Assembly (NCBI GenBank): GCA_018350325.1
Contig: JAEVLN010000008.1
Span: 3,305,794 to 3,369,793, forward strand
Source of the DNA: Globodera rostochiensis
Lineage: Eukaryota; Nematoda; Chromadorea; Rhabditida; Heteroderidae
Reading direction: 5' to 3'
DNA: 64,000 nucleotides
Numbering within the stretch: position 1 is the first letter of the stretch; each line of letters starts with the position of its first letter. Positions 44,941 to 56,745 of the stretch are shown one piece after another. The translations under genes and the position numbers were made by a program. Below the pieces are notes generated by a model. The model made no database searches and was not told the origin of the DNA. It saw only the letters and a program-made list of their open reading frames with translations.

Positions 44941-47900
44941 TTAAATAGAGGTCCAAAAAGTGCCAGACGACGCTACCTCATATTTGACAGAGTCCTTGAT
45001 CGGCACAAGCCGGACCTGCACAATGCTCATCATGTTCAGCGTCTGGCGTTGTTCCGCTCTGCTGCTGCTCACCCAACCGGGCACATCCAACTGCTGGTCA
45101 CCATCCGCTGCTACGACGACGGCAGCAGCGCCGTCTCGGCCCATCTCCGGCTCGTCGTCAACCTTCACAATAAAAGCGCATTTTTTTGAAATATTTCAAA
45201 AAAATTTCCATAACATTTTTCGGTACCACGACAAATGCGGATTTAACAAATGCGGACGACACATGCGGACGACATTTCCGGATAACGACATTTGCGGATT
45301 GGACATTTGCGGATCGAGCGACACTTGCGGACGATCACGAGAAAACGTCATTTGCGGACGACGTTTGCGGACTAGAATAAAAAAATTTTGAGATCAAAAC
45401 TTTTATATTTTAAATGGAACGGAGGACGGGCTCGTCAGTGCGACCCGTCCTCATATCCATAAAAGCATTATTTGTGTTGGCCCTTTAATCGCAGACACAC
45501 GGAACTGAATAAAGCATTTTTGCATCAAAATTGCGTATATGAAAAGTAGTCCCATCTCATCCTCTCCCTTACGAAACAATGTTATGCTTTTCATATGCTT
45601 TTGTTTCTGCAGTGGCTTTAATTTAGTTCTGTGTGTCTGCGATTAAAGGGCCAACACAAATAATGCTTTTATGGACTATGAGGAAGGGCTCGCACTGACG
45701 AGCCCCGCCCTCCATTCCATTTAAAATATAAAAGTTTTGGTATCAAAATTTTTTATTTTTACAGATCGAGATCCGTAAGTGTCGCTCGATCCGCAAATGT
45801 TATCCGCAAATGTCAATCCGCAAGTGTCGCTCGATCCGCAAATGTTATCCGCAAATGTCAATCCGCAAGTGTCGCCATCCGCAAATGTTGTATAATCCGC
45901 AAATGTCGTCCGCAACTGTCGTTCCGCAAATGTCGCTATCCGCAAGTGTCGGGACACGCATTTTTCACCTCCAACCCGTCGTACTCATCAGCGTCATCAC
46001 CACCAACAACATATTCGACGTCGTCACGCGCAGCAGCTACTGCTGATCCGTCTTTGGTGGCACTGGCACCTCCAACAGCGGCAGTAGCAGCGTCCTCATC
46101 GGCTTCGTCTTTCAGCAGCAGAACAAGCGTGACCGGTCCGTCCCTGCCCAGCTTGCCAAAATAGGTGCGCACCACCTCCTTTTGCTTCTGCAACACATCG
46201 GAAAGGAAGTTCATCAACACATCGACCAAATGAGACACCAACCAACCTTCAGATAAACCCGTTTTATGATGGCGTATTTCAGCAACAAAACGTCAAAGCA
46301 TCCGTCATAAATGGACATCACCACGGCAATTGCCTCAAAATTACCGCCCGAACCCTGAAAAATGGGAGCAATAAGACCAGTTCTGACCGGGTCCGTGGGT
46401 CACGTCAGCACCAAGGTCCATGCACCCCCCCCCCCTAAAAGCCAGGTCCAAGACTTTCAAAATATCATTGATCACTAATGATCAAATCATGCCAAAAAAC
46501 TCAATTGCTCACCCGCACAATGGCACCGAAGAAGATTTCGCCGCTCAACTCACTGCACACCTTCGCGCTCGTCTTGGTGTTGTTGGCGCGGCCCGCAATT
46601 TTGTTTATGGCGTCCGTGGAATAGCCGGGCGACGGACAATAGCCCAAACTGGCGGCCAACAGCCGGTGGACGATCACGTCGGGGTAACGCCGAATTGGTG
46701 AGGTGAAATGGGTGTAGCTGAACCACCAAAGTTTCAGTTTAAATTTACAACAAAACAAAATCGCCCCCTACAAATCGACGCTGAGTGCGTAGTGACGAAA
46801 TTCGTGCTCAGACTCGGCCAGTCCGGTGCAAAAGTACTGGGCCAAGTGCATGCATTTCATCAACATTTGGTTGAGCGCCGGCATCACGCCGTACTTGCAC
46901 TCCTCCATGTGCTCGTACGTCTTCAACGAATCGGCCAGCGTTTTGGAGCTGAGCGGATTGATGTGAATGCCCAACTTGCCACATTTGTCCACCTGAAATT
47001 TGTTCGTTGTAATAATAAATACAAAATTTTTATAACCACAAAAATCTTCGATCTATTTGATCAAAAATTTTTGGGATCGCAAATATTTGATTTGATTAAA
47101 AATTGATAATAAATTAGAAAAAAATTTTGGTTCAAAAAATTTGCCCACCAAATTTTTCAATTCCTTCTTCTTCGGCGGCGGATGCCGTCGCAGCAGTGCC
47201 GACGTTTTGAAATAGTCGTACGTTTGGTGTGCCACATACATATTGGCACTGAGAATTGGGGAGACAAATAAACAAAAATTGTCGTCTTTAAATTTTTAAA
47301 TTAAAGACAATTTCCTAATAAATTTGAAAAAAACTTACAGCAGCATAAACTCTTCCACAAGAAAGTTGGCATCCTTGCGCTAAAACAACAAAACTGTTGA
47401 AGGAAAAAATATTAAATACAAAATAATTTAAAAAATTGATTGTTTTGGGCAAAAAATTGACGCGCCACAAATTCAGCAACACAACCACAAATCAATCGCT
47501 GACTTCGTCCAGTCGAATGCCGCGCGGCTGCCAAATGCCGGTGCTCGACTTCTCCACGTCAAAGCGCAGTTTGGGCAGCTCCAACTTCAGTGCGCCCTTG
47601 CCGAACCTGATGACAAATTTGAGTAGAAAGATTGAAATTAAAACATAAAAACGCCTCCCTCCCTGAACATGTTGAACAACTACAACAACCAACCAACAAC
47701 AGCATACCGTTTGGCCTTCAGTTTACGCGCAATAGCGTCCAGATTGCGCACCGCCTGTTTGATGTCCCGAATTTTGCGTCCGCAATGAATGGGCGGCATT
47801 TCGGCGATCGCAAACTGCTTCGTCGGGTTGTCAATGATGTCCTGAGGGCACAGAGCAATTAAAATTTAGTTTTTTTTGATAAAAAATCCATGGTGTCCAA

Positions 47901-50704
47901 ATCCCCAAAAAGTTGAATTCTGCCTAATTTTGAGCAATTTCCGTTTTTGAATTAATGTCACCACCACCAACCACTACAACAAAGCATCCACCACCTACTT
48001 GGGCATGTTCGTATGCCAACTTTGCGCACGATCGAATGATTGAACGGCAAAAAGTGGTGTGAAAAATGTTGGCATCGTCGTCCATGTGCCACACGACGGA
48101 GAAGGTCAGCCGGTCCACGCCCGGGTTCAGTGAGCAGAGCTCTTCGCAAAGAATGCGCGGCAGCATCGGGATGACCTTTATAGCACGAGAAGTTGAAGAC
48201 GGTTTTGTCAAAATAAAAAACAAAAAAAAATCGCTTTTTCAAAAACTCGAGAATTTGCCCTAAATCTTTGGAGTCCCACCTGGTGCACCAGGTACACGCT
48301 GGTCCCCCGCTTGCATGCCCAGTCGTCCAGCTCGGTGTCCTGGCGCAGAAAGTAGGACACGTCCGCAATGTGTACGCCGACTTCCCAGCACATGCCGCCG
48401 TCGCGCCCGTCGTCTTTCTTGCGACAAATTTGTTTGATGTGCAACGCGTCGTCCAAGTCCCGGGCGGTCAGCGGATCAATGGTGAACACCACGTCGTCGC
48501 GGAAGTCGCGTCGACGGCCCAACTCCTCCTGAACAACAACAACAACTACAACGAGTTCATGAAGAATAATGCCAAATATGTCGTTGTCCGCAAAATTCCA
48601 TAATAATCGGTAGAAACATCGGCACGTCACCCCCAAAAAAACAATTTCATGACGCGCACAACCCTGGGCGTTACTCAGCCGGTTGCGCTTACCTCGTCAA
48701 TGCGCCACTCGCCCGGCACTTTGGGCAACGGCAGGCACTCGGTCAACTCCGGATGTTCGTCATAGTCGCGCAAGTCCACTCCGTTGACCAGCAACAAGCC
48801 TTTGTGCTCCGCCTCAATGTCACCGGCCAGCCCCAGTTTGTCAAGCAGTTTGCCCACCGGCAGACGCGAGTCCGTCCGCCAATGGGCCAACTCGACCAAA
48901 TAGATGTAACGCTAAAATGCTAAATTTTATTTATTTTTTAAAATTTTGGGTCAATGCGCGCCTTCAAATCTTTTTGTAACAAATATCAACAACAAAAAAA
49001 TCTTGAAAATATTAAAATTTTTCAAGAAGAACTCTTTAAGAAAGCGGCGAATTCGAATTGACCCGGGGGGGGGGGGGTTTTGTTGTCTGTCGTCACTAGA
49101 GTTCGGACTTGAGGACAAAATCGAGAATCTCGGTAAAAATTGTCGATCGAGAATCTCGACCGGTCCGTTCTCTTCTCGTCACCTCAAAGTCTTGCGGTCG
49201 ATCGTTGAAGCCCTTCGGCGCATTGTTGGCCGGGATGAGGAGGCGCGGGATGCGCGAGTCGGGGGGCGAGAACATAATGAAGTTGACGGTGCCCGGCATC
49301 GGCTTCAGGTGGCCAACCTATAAATTTGGCACTCGATGAAGTCCAAAATCATCAAGTTTGTTCCGATGATCTGCTCTATTCAGCGGCGCAGGCCACCCAA
49401 AAAACAAATTTTTTTTTTTGTTTTTTAATTTTTGAACCAACCATTTTGCGGCTTGCCCTCTGCTCCACAATGGCCACCACCTCCGCTGTTTTGGTGAACA
49501 AATGGGTGCCCACCCGTTGCAGGTCCTCCCCGCAAAGGTCGGCCACCCGCCGGTGGTTCTGCAACGATTTGAGCGGCGGTTGGATCAACTGCTGCTTCGG
49601 TTGCTGCTGATCCTTCTTTGACTTGTGCTTTGCGGACGGCGGTGAGCTGCCGCCGCTTCCCTCCGTGGCCACCACTTTGGAAGGAGAAGCGACGAGCGCG
49701 GCGGGAGGCGGGGCGCGCGGAATGCATCTGAAGGGGGGGGGGAGAAGAAGCATTTGGGGATCGAAACTAGAAACCGGATCGGTCCCGGTAGTCCTAATCC
49801 GGGTATTTTTTATAAAAATCCGAACTCTTTGACCCGGTCCGGGTCCGAGAGAGTGGGAAAAAAAACAATCCGGGTACCCGGAGCCCGGGTCACATTGGTC
49901 TCGAATTATGCCCGGGATAGAAAAACATCCCTAACAAAAACAATTCAATTTCTGGTTGGGTCTTAAAATTTTTACATTTCTCGAACTTTTATAAATTTTA
50001 GCCAAAATGCTCCAAAAATATGCAACTTTTTCTTCAAAGTAATGCATTTAATCTGCGCTAAAAAATGTTTCCAGAGAAAAACCCGGCCCGGGTGCTACTC
50101 GAATTTGTTGACCCCCGGATGCCTGGATATGATGGCTTTTTCAAAATTTGATTCTAGAACCCCTAAAAAAATCATTTTTTGTCGTATTGTATTATGACAA
50201 AAAAAACTAACGGACTTGACATTGTGCCGTTTGCATTGGATTTCGTTCAGAAACCATGACTCCCTGGGCTTTACACGAATTGCAACGAGGTCGCCATGCA
50301 ACGCGCGGTTCCGGTCCTCGAAGCCGAGGACGAGCAAATCGCCCAACTCCTCCCCGTCCGGATTGTCCACAAAACATTGCTCAAAATTGCGCTGATTCAC
50401 GCGGATGACACCCTAAAAAAAATGCATATTTTAGAAGAAAAACAAACAATTAGTTAGGCAATTAATTTTCGCTAAAATTAAAATTTCAAAAAATTCCATT
50501 TATTTTTTTCTATTCGGGAAGGGTTTTCAAACGCTTATCGTTAAAATTATCTGCCCCATTTCATGGTCAAAAAAGTCAACTTTTTGAAGGAAAGAAAAAA
50601 GCTTAAACCTGAGTTAACGTTTTATCAAGCAGTCCGGCCTGCACTTGCTCTTCCGACAAATACTCCTTGAACACGGGAATTTTCATTTCAATTTTTAAAC
50701 GATC
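44941..50704 (-). CDS. DIS3L2: DIS3L2 3'-5' exoribonuclease (RNB family)
   Basis: Cytoplasmic exonuclease that degrades oligouridylated RNAs. Sixteen exons were placed in phase (50704-50609, 50412-50216, 49727-49442, 49317-49183, 48911-48693, 48528-48280, 48175-47999, 47841-47708, 47606-47504, 47379-47339, 47248-47149, 46992-46772, 46717-46513, 46354-46247, 46187-45969, 45162-44941), about 903 aa; human is 885. Motifs: [20 protein letters not shown] and [17 protein letters not shown] (first cold-shock domain), [20 protein letters not shown] (second), RNB active site [17 protein letters not shown] with all four Asp, [75 protein letters not shown], and an S1-like C-terminus. There is no PIN domain, which distinguishes it from DIS3. 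A short first exon may be missing; a Met at 50686 could also be the start. Confidence 0.95.
45163..45968. mobile_element. Foldback element filling DIS3L2 intron 15
   Basis: The intron (806 bp) is an imperfect palindrome. Both ends carry many copies of a ~10-bp unit: ACATTTGCGG/ACACTTGCGG at 45237-45375 and the complement CCGCAAATGT/CCGCAAGTGT at 45775-45955. Inside, 45405-45520 mirrors 45625-45740 (GTGTTGGCCCTTTAATCGCA on one arm, TGCGATTAAAGGGCCAACAC on the other). Repeats run to within about 20 bp of the donor and 75 bp of the acceptor. No coding capacity. Confidence 0.88.
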
Positions 50705-50775
50705 CTAAAATATCAAACAACAACAAACCGTTGGAGATTGTTTTTCTTTTGCGAATAGGTAGCTTATTATTAGAG

Positions 50776-52660
50776 ACCGACCTGGATATGGATCCAGACC
50801 TGGATTTTTCTGGATCCAGGAATCCAGGTCCAACGGGGGCTTCAGACGACCTGGATTTTTTTTTTCTAGATTTTTGTCCAGAAAATCCAGATCCAGGCCT
50901 CCATCAAATCCAGATCAAGGCATAGATTTTCTGGATACACACCCTAATGGTAAAATTTCGGAATACGTGTACCTCGCCAAATTGAACGAATTATATATCA
51001 ATCGACTCCACTCTAAGCCTAGAGCACGAATCCGTAAAAATTTTTAGTCGGAAACCACTTTGAAGCAAATTCGTTCAATTTGGCGAGGTACACCGCAGCA
51101 ATTTTGGTAGATTTTACCCGCAAATTCGAAATTTTTAGTGCCAGATCGCCAAATTTTCAAAAAACTCCTCCAAAAACTCAAAATAAAGAGAAATTAGTAG
51201 AGACCGACCTGGACCTTGGTACAGGCCTGGATTTTTCCTGTACCTAGAGTCCAGGTCCAGTGGAGCCTCAGCGACCCTGGATTTTTAGGACCTGGACTTT
51301 GGTCCAGGAAATCAGGTCCAGGCACCTCCTAAAATCCAGGTCCAGGGTCCGAGTCCAGGCATAAAAAACCTGGATTTCCCGGATTAAAAATATGTACACC
51401 CCTAAAGATGGTGTTTCTAATTTGTAAGCAACAAACAGCAGAAATTTTGGTGGATTTTACCCGCAAATTTTAAATTTTAGTGACAGATCGCCAAATTCCT
51501 AAATATTTGAAAGTTTAATTTGGATTTTGCCAGTGTCTAAATGTCCTGCAACGGATTTTGATAGCAAATCTCAACAAAAAACGACAATTAGTAAAAAAAC
51601 AATTAAGTCGAGGGCGGCATAGCTCCCCGAAGTTTTTTGAGAAAAAAACGGTAATACTTGATGTCTTTTTTTTTGAAAATTTTCGATACGAACCCTGGTG
51701 TAGAATCTAATTTGACCAATTCCGAACCCCTAACCCGAATTCGAACAATTTTTTGAAAATTTGAATTTTTCTAAAATCAATTTTAGCCTCAAAATCATTC
51801 AAAAAGCATAAAATTACAACAAAAAAAGCAAATAATGATTGAATTCATGCTTTTTGAATGATTTCGAAGCTAAAATTAATTTTTGAAAGCGACTTCGAAA
51901 ACTATTTTTTTTTTAAATGGGGGGGCATTATCTTTAGTATTACCAAAAAAACATATGGTGAACCTTTTGTTTTGCAAAATTAATAATTTTTGGACCAATT
52001 TTCGTAACAAACCATCAAAAATTCTAAAATTTTTTCGGCGGCGCCTATCGGCACTGCCACCCCCTCCCCCCCCCCCAAAAATAAAGCAAAACTCTCAAAA
52101 AAACCTAGGAAAATCGCAAATTTTCGCATTTTTGCGCAATTTTTTTAACAATGTAAAAAATTTACCAAAATCGAAAAAATTGCTTCTTGGACTCCCAGCC
52201 CACTCTATTTTTGCCTTAATGTTTGGTTAAAAGTTGAATAAAGATTGGATTGCCCCATTAACGAGTTGTTTCGAATTAAAACAAGTGAATTTTTTGCTAA
52301 TATAAAAACTAATATTTTTGAAAAAAGTCCTGGGCCTGGGTACAGGCATCCGGTACCCTGGATTTTTCCTGGACTTTGGTCCAGGAAATCAGGTCCAGTC
52401 ACCTTCTCCAAGTCCAGGATCCGGGTCCAGGAATTTTCAAATTGTCGGTTTCTAAAATTAGTAATTTTTTGACCAATATGCTTAAAATATCGTTAAAATT
52501 TTAAAAATTTCACCCGACGGAGCCTATCGGCTCGTTCTGACCTCTCCCATTTCTAAACAGGTTCAAAAAATTCCGTATTTTTTTAATTTTAGTTGTTGAA
52601 AAAAATGAGGAAGGTGATTTTGAATAATAAAAAAAAATTGTCTCTGTCAATCCCGGTTAA
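50776..52660. mobile_element. Cluster of small palindromic MITE-like elements
   Basis: At least three elements share an AGAGACCGACCTGGA-type left end and CTGGAT/CCAGGTCC internal palindromes: 50775-50945, 51197-51390 and 52325-52450 (last one partial). A related element is at 56603-56705 (TAGAGACCGGAAACTTGG...GGTCCGGACTCTA). A ~60-bp GTACCTCGCCAAATTGAACG segment occurs inverted at 50970 and 51080. The GGCGCCTATCGG box appears at 52037 and, degraded, at 52510. No gene seen between DIS3L2 exon 1 and 53.2 kb. Confidence 0.7.
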
Positions 52661-53320
52661 TCCCCGTCCCGGTCAAAATGCTGGTCCCGATCTCGATCCA
52701 AAACATTTTCCGCTTGTTTATCCGCAGCATCGAATTTTTGAAATTTTTCCCAAACCAAAAATCTTCTAAATTTTAGATCAGCTACAATGCGTGATCCACT
52801 GTTGGCATCATTGGGCTGCAACTGGCACTGCTCTGCTTGAACGACAGTGGCTGTCAGAGCAGCAGGTTTGTGCTTTTGGACCAAGGTGGGGGGTTAGCGA
52901 TGTCGGGGGTGGGGGTTGGCCATGTCGAGGGTCGGCGTTGGCCATGTCGGGGTCAACATGGCCGCGGGGGTTGGCCATGTTCGAGGGTTGGGCTCCTGCG
53001 TTGGAAGTCGTTCTCGACTGGGTGGCTCGATCATGGCAGGAGCTGTCCAAAGTCCAAATCGCGGGTATTGAAAGGTCCCCGACCATTTACCCAACCACTT
53101 CGCCAAACAAAATGCGAGAATTCGCAACTTAATCCCTGAAACATCGTGTCCGACCCTAATTTCGACTAGAATAATATCCCTAAATAAATCAAATGTACCA
53201 AAATATGTGTCCTAATTGGTAAAAAGGCCTATACTTTACAGACAAAAATGCCTGCAAAAAAGAAATCGCTAAAACAAAAGCAAAAGGACAAAAAAAATGC
53301 CGACCTCGCTAAATTTAAAG

Positions 53321-54180
53321 CGGCATTGCCGAGGCAATTGCCACCGAAGACAATCACCCTACCAGGGTGGCGTGCCACGAAGTCGGTCATGTCCTTTCCA
53401 CTTGGCTCTGCCTCGATAATACGGACGAGTTCCGTTGGGTAAATTTTTCTAATCCAACCCAAATTATGCCTTGGTTGAATTTGTAGGCCACAAAGCGCCC
53501 GCTTGCGGGCGAATACGACGGCGTCACCTTCTTCCGCGAGGCGGAAGAGTACACGCGACGGGAATTGAAGGCCAAAATAATGGCATCAATGGCTGGCCAA
53601 GCCGCAGAATTAATTTTCTGCCAAAACTCCCTTGGGGAGGAGGACGACCTGGACGAGGCGCGGGAGATGGCCGAAGAGGTCTGTTTAAATTAATCTTTTA
53701 AAGAATATTGATTAAACACAAAATGGTTTAAAAACTAAATAATCTAAAAACAGCTTGTGACAAGCTTCTAGCTTCTACGCATGGCTTGCCCGCCCAGTTG
53801 TTGGCAGGACAGCCGCGCAATTGGCCATCGAGGAAGATCGGGTGATGGACGAGGCCTTGGCGGAGGCTGATCAACTGCTTCGTGCCAACCTCCCGTTGGT
53901 CACGAAGGTACGGGGAAGTGTTGATGGGAAACGATAAAAAAAGGAAAAATGCCAAGAGAGAAAAAAGTGCCAGAAGGAAAAATGCAAAGAGAAAAAAGTA
54001 CCCAGCCAGAAGGGAAAATGCTAGAAGGGAAAAGTGCCAAAAGGCTAAAAAAAAGGGGGGGGGGGTTAAGAGGGAACAGTGTCAAGAGGAAAAAGTGTAT
54101 AAATGCTAGCCTTAAATTTACAGGTGGCCATCGCCCTGAACAGAAGCCGCAAGCTGTGGCGGAGCCAGCTGTGGCGGTAG
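53321..54180 (+). pseudogene. M41 (FtsH/YME1-type) metallopeptidase domain fragment lacking the AAA part
   Basis: Full-length relatives are mitochondrial membrane AAA proteases. Here only the peptidase region is visible. Exon 53321-53438 reads EAIATEDNHPTRVACHEVGH with the HEVGH zinc motif (HExGH). Exon 53487-53678 reads KRPLAGEYDGVTFFREAEEY, then ELKAKIMASMAGQAAELIF and GEEDDLDEAREMAEE, matching the conserved M41 helices that carry the third zinc ligand Asp. Downstream frames continue with LAIEEDRVMDEALAEADQLL (to 53907) and VAIALNRSRKLW (54124-54180, stop). The junction into the third exon does not keep phase with any clear acceptor, and no AAA exons (Walker A/B) are found upstream, where the sequence is low-complexity. 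It is either a truncated duplicate or an unusual stand-alone M41 protein. Confidence 0.6.
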
Positions 54181-54234
54181 TGCATTAATTTTTAGTTAAA
54201 CCCACAAAATTTTCACATCAAAAAATAAATTACT
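54181..54234. other. Junction between M41 fragment and TRIM duplicate
   Basis: Short AT-rich stretch. TRIM-derived sequence begins at about 54235. Confidence 0.5.
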
Positions 54235-55330
54235 GTGTTGTGCACTCGCATAAACTGGTGTGTGTTCTTTTTATGTTTCGACAAATTCTGAAGGCTTTTT
54301 TGTGGCGGAGAATAAATCCCGACGATCCCCGAGGGTTTTAAAAAATTTGTGCAGAGTTTTTTTGGGTTAAATGCGGACGGTAGGTCCCACCCTGGTAAAT
54401 ACCCACCCAATTCGTTCCCGAATACCCCCTAGAAACGCCTTTTTCGGCATTGAAATTTGTTTTATTTTTGTTAAGTCGGGGTAAGGGAACGAGTTGGCCG
54501 GCAACGAGTCGCGCTTTGTTCCCAACCTGTTGGTTTCTTGACGAAATCCCGAACGAATTTATGTATTACCTATTTAATTTCTCAGCATACGGTAGTGCCG
54601 TTGGTCAACCTGGCCAGTGCCGGGGACCGCGAGTTGGCCGTTCTGCGCATTGAGGAGATTCTGTACCAAGCGCAGCGAGTGGGCGACGAGACGCGCAGCC
54701 TGCAGACCGACGTCACCCGGCAATTCGAGGCCGTGCAGGAGGTGAGTAGGAAAGGAAATGAAAAATTTGAAAATTTCAATTAATTTTTAGACAAAAAAAA
54801 AAATTGTGAAAATAAATTCCGTAGTAAGAACTTTCAGAAATTGTTGGCCAAACTCGACTGTTTCCGTGTGTTCCAAAGTGAGTGCCGGGACAGTGAACAG
54901 AGTGCGCTGAAGGAGGACGTTGAGGCAAAAGTTTACGAGGCCAACTAGGCGCTGCCTGCAGCAGCAACAACAGCGACAACAATTATCCGCCCGCCTCGGC
55001 ACGCACTGTGGCCGCCAACTTGGAGCAGTCTTTTGCGCCAGCGGCAGCGCGACGATTTCAAGCGGTTTGATGAGAATTATGGCTTATTCTGATTTGTTAA
55101 TTTTTGCTGTCTGTCTCCCCCATTGATCATCTCCATCATTCAAATCATCCTCCAACATGTGATCGGAGGACCAATTAGGTACTGATCAGAGATCACTTTT
55201 TATCCAAAAGCGGTATGAACCCCCAAATTTAAATGATCAACCCCGCAATGACTTTTTGCCATTATTATATACTCCTTCAAATTATTTTGTTGACTCGCAA
55301 ACATTGAATAAAGTTATGAATTTTTTAAAT
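54235..55330 (+). pseudogene. Inverted, internally deleted duplicate of the TRIM gene 3' half
   Basis: Corresponds to 39175 down to about 37560 on the minus strand. It starts in the small B-box exon (GTGCACTCGCATAAACTG), keeps the exon starting HTVVPLVNLASAGDREL and the next exon to EDVEAKV, then jumps straight to the last exon's ending (YPPASARTVAANLEQ frame at about 54985 on) and the 3' flank. The jump deletes the coiled-coil exon 8 and most of the Gly-rich exon and introduces a stop (TAG at about 54947) in the exon-7 frame. RING and most of the B-box are absent. It lies 15 kb from the parent in opposite orientation. Confidence 0.88.
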
Positions 55331-56745
55331 ATTCACCCAATTTTGCTGGGCAAAAAATCAAAACTTGAAAGTTTTCTGGATTGTCGTCATCAAAATATTT
55401 TTAAAAATCAAAAAAAGGCTTATAAGTTAAGCTTAGTTGGGGATGGTCACCGGACCCCCGGCGGGTGGAGGGAGGCGCGACACGTCTTTAATTTACGGAC
55501 GGAATTGTCGAAGGTTAAGTGACTCACTGTAGGTTGGCGCCAGCAACACGAAGTTGTCGGCCGTCGTCGAAATGGCATTCCAAAAACTGAAAAAATGCCA
55601 AAATTCGTTCAATTTCTTAGCTAAAGACTTAAAAAGTAAGTCCAATGTTTGGACCCCCCCCCCCCGGCGGGCTTTTGTTTGAGTAAGAAATAGGGCAAAA
55701 TGGTAGCCCCGATGCGGCCACGAGCTTCGGCGATCCTCTTCACGCTAAGACAATATTCCAATAGTCAAAAATACGGTGGCCGGGGTCCAAAATATGGCAA
55801 AACAATTTGGCATCATTTTAAATGTGCCAAATTGAGTAAAAACAGTAAAAAAACATTTTATTTTTCATATTTCTGCACCGTTCTCACCTTTTTAAGCAGT
55901 CTGGAACATATTTTCACATTGTTTTATTTGGCTCCAAAACGACCATGGCGCTGAAACGTGGAAGGACCTTCATCAGAGAGCCACACACACAGAGTTTTTC
56001 CGATGATTCATCCAATTTTTGCGGAATATTTAATTCACTTACATAAAAAATGCAAAAAATAATTCGTCCAGTGTTCATCTACTGCCTGGTGTGTTAAAGT
56101 GGTTGGCGGCAACGGATTCTATCAATGGACATAAACCATCCATCAGCAGCAGGAGATGCACAAAATGTCGGGGGCGGATGGATGACTCATTTCCATTGGC
56201 TTTTTAACGATCCCACAATTCCTTTAATCACACATATAGTCCATTTTCATTCAATTGGTTTAAATTTTAGTCCTTCCACAACTCCAAAAAATACGATAAC
56301 AACAAATGGTATTTCTACTTTATGTATATGGGACTGGCTCGAATCCAAATAAAAATACTACCAATCGATTCCTCTCGTCGAGCTGAGTACGAATCAGCAA
56401 AAATTTCTTGAATCGGAAAAAATTATGAAATAAGTTATATGGCCCCTCAAAGTTGGCCAAAACCATAGGGGGGGGGGAGGGGGGGGGGGGCTTTTTTGGT
56501 CAACATTTAAAAAAAACATTTTTATTCCAAAAATTGTCTGAAATGATATTTGATGCACTGATCACGAATTCGTAATTAGAAATAAAATTGAGCATTTAAA
56601 ACTAGAGACCGGAAACTTGGACCCAAAACCCAAAACCCAAAAATTTTTTGGTCCAATTTTTTGTACAAAAAACCCAAAAAATTTTTGGGTTTTGGGTCCG
56701 GACTCTATTTAAAACGGTTCTTGAAAGTAGAGTTATTCCCAAAAA
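55331..56745. other. Spacer, possible decayed exons
   Basis: On the minus strand, two short splice-bounded frames read VKRIAEARGRIGATILPYF (about 55735-55680) and FWNAISTTADNFVLLAPTY (55595-55525). I cannot assign them to a family with confidence. The rest includes a C-run (55655), a G-run (56470) and a MITE (56603-56705). Confidence 0.35.

Noticed and set aside
45200..45380. Cys/Asp-rich repeat frames such as [14 protein letters not shown]
   Set aside because: Translation of the 10-bp repeats of the foldback in DIS3L2 intron 15.
52791..53132. Overlapping open frames on both strands, GC-rich
   Set aside because: Caused by a degenerate GGGTTGGCCATGTCG repeat; no domain, splice structure or family match.
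55520..55740. Short frames RIGATILPYF and FWNAISTTADNF, thought of as a transporter
   Set aside because: Two isolated pieces without supporting exons or a clear family; kept only as a note in the spacer entry.
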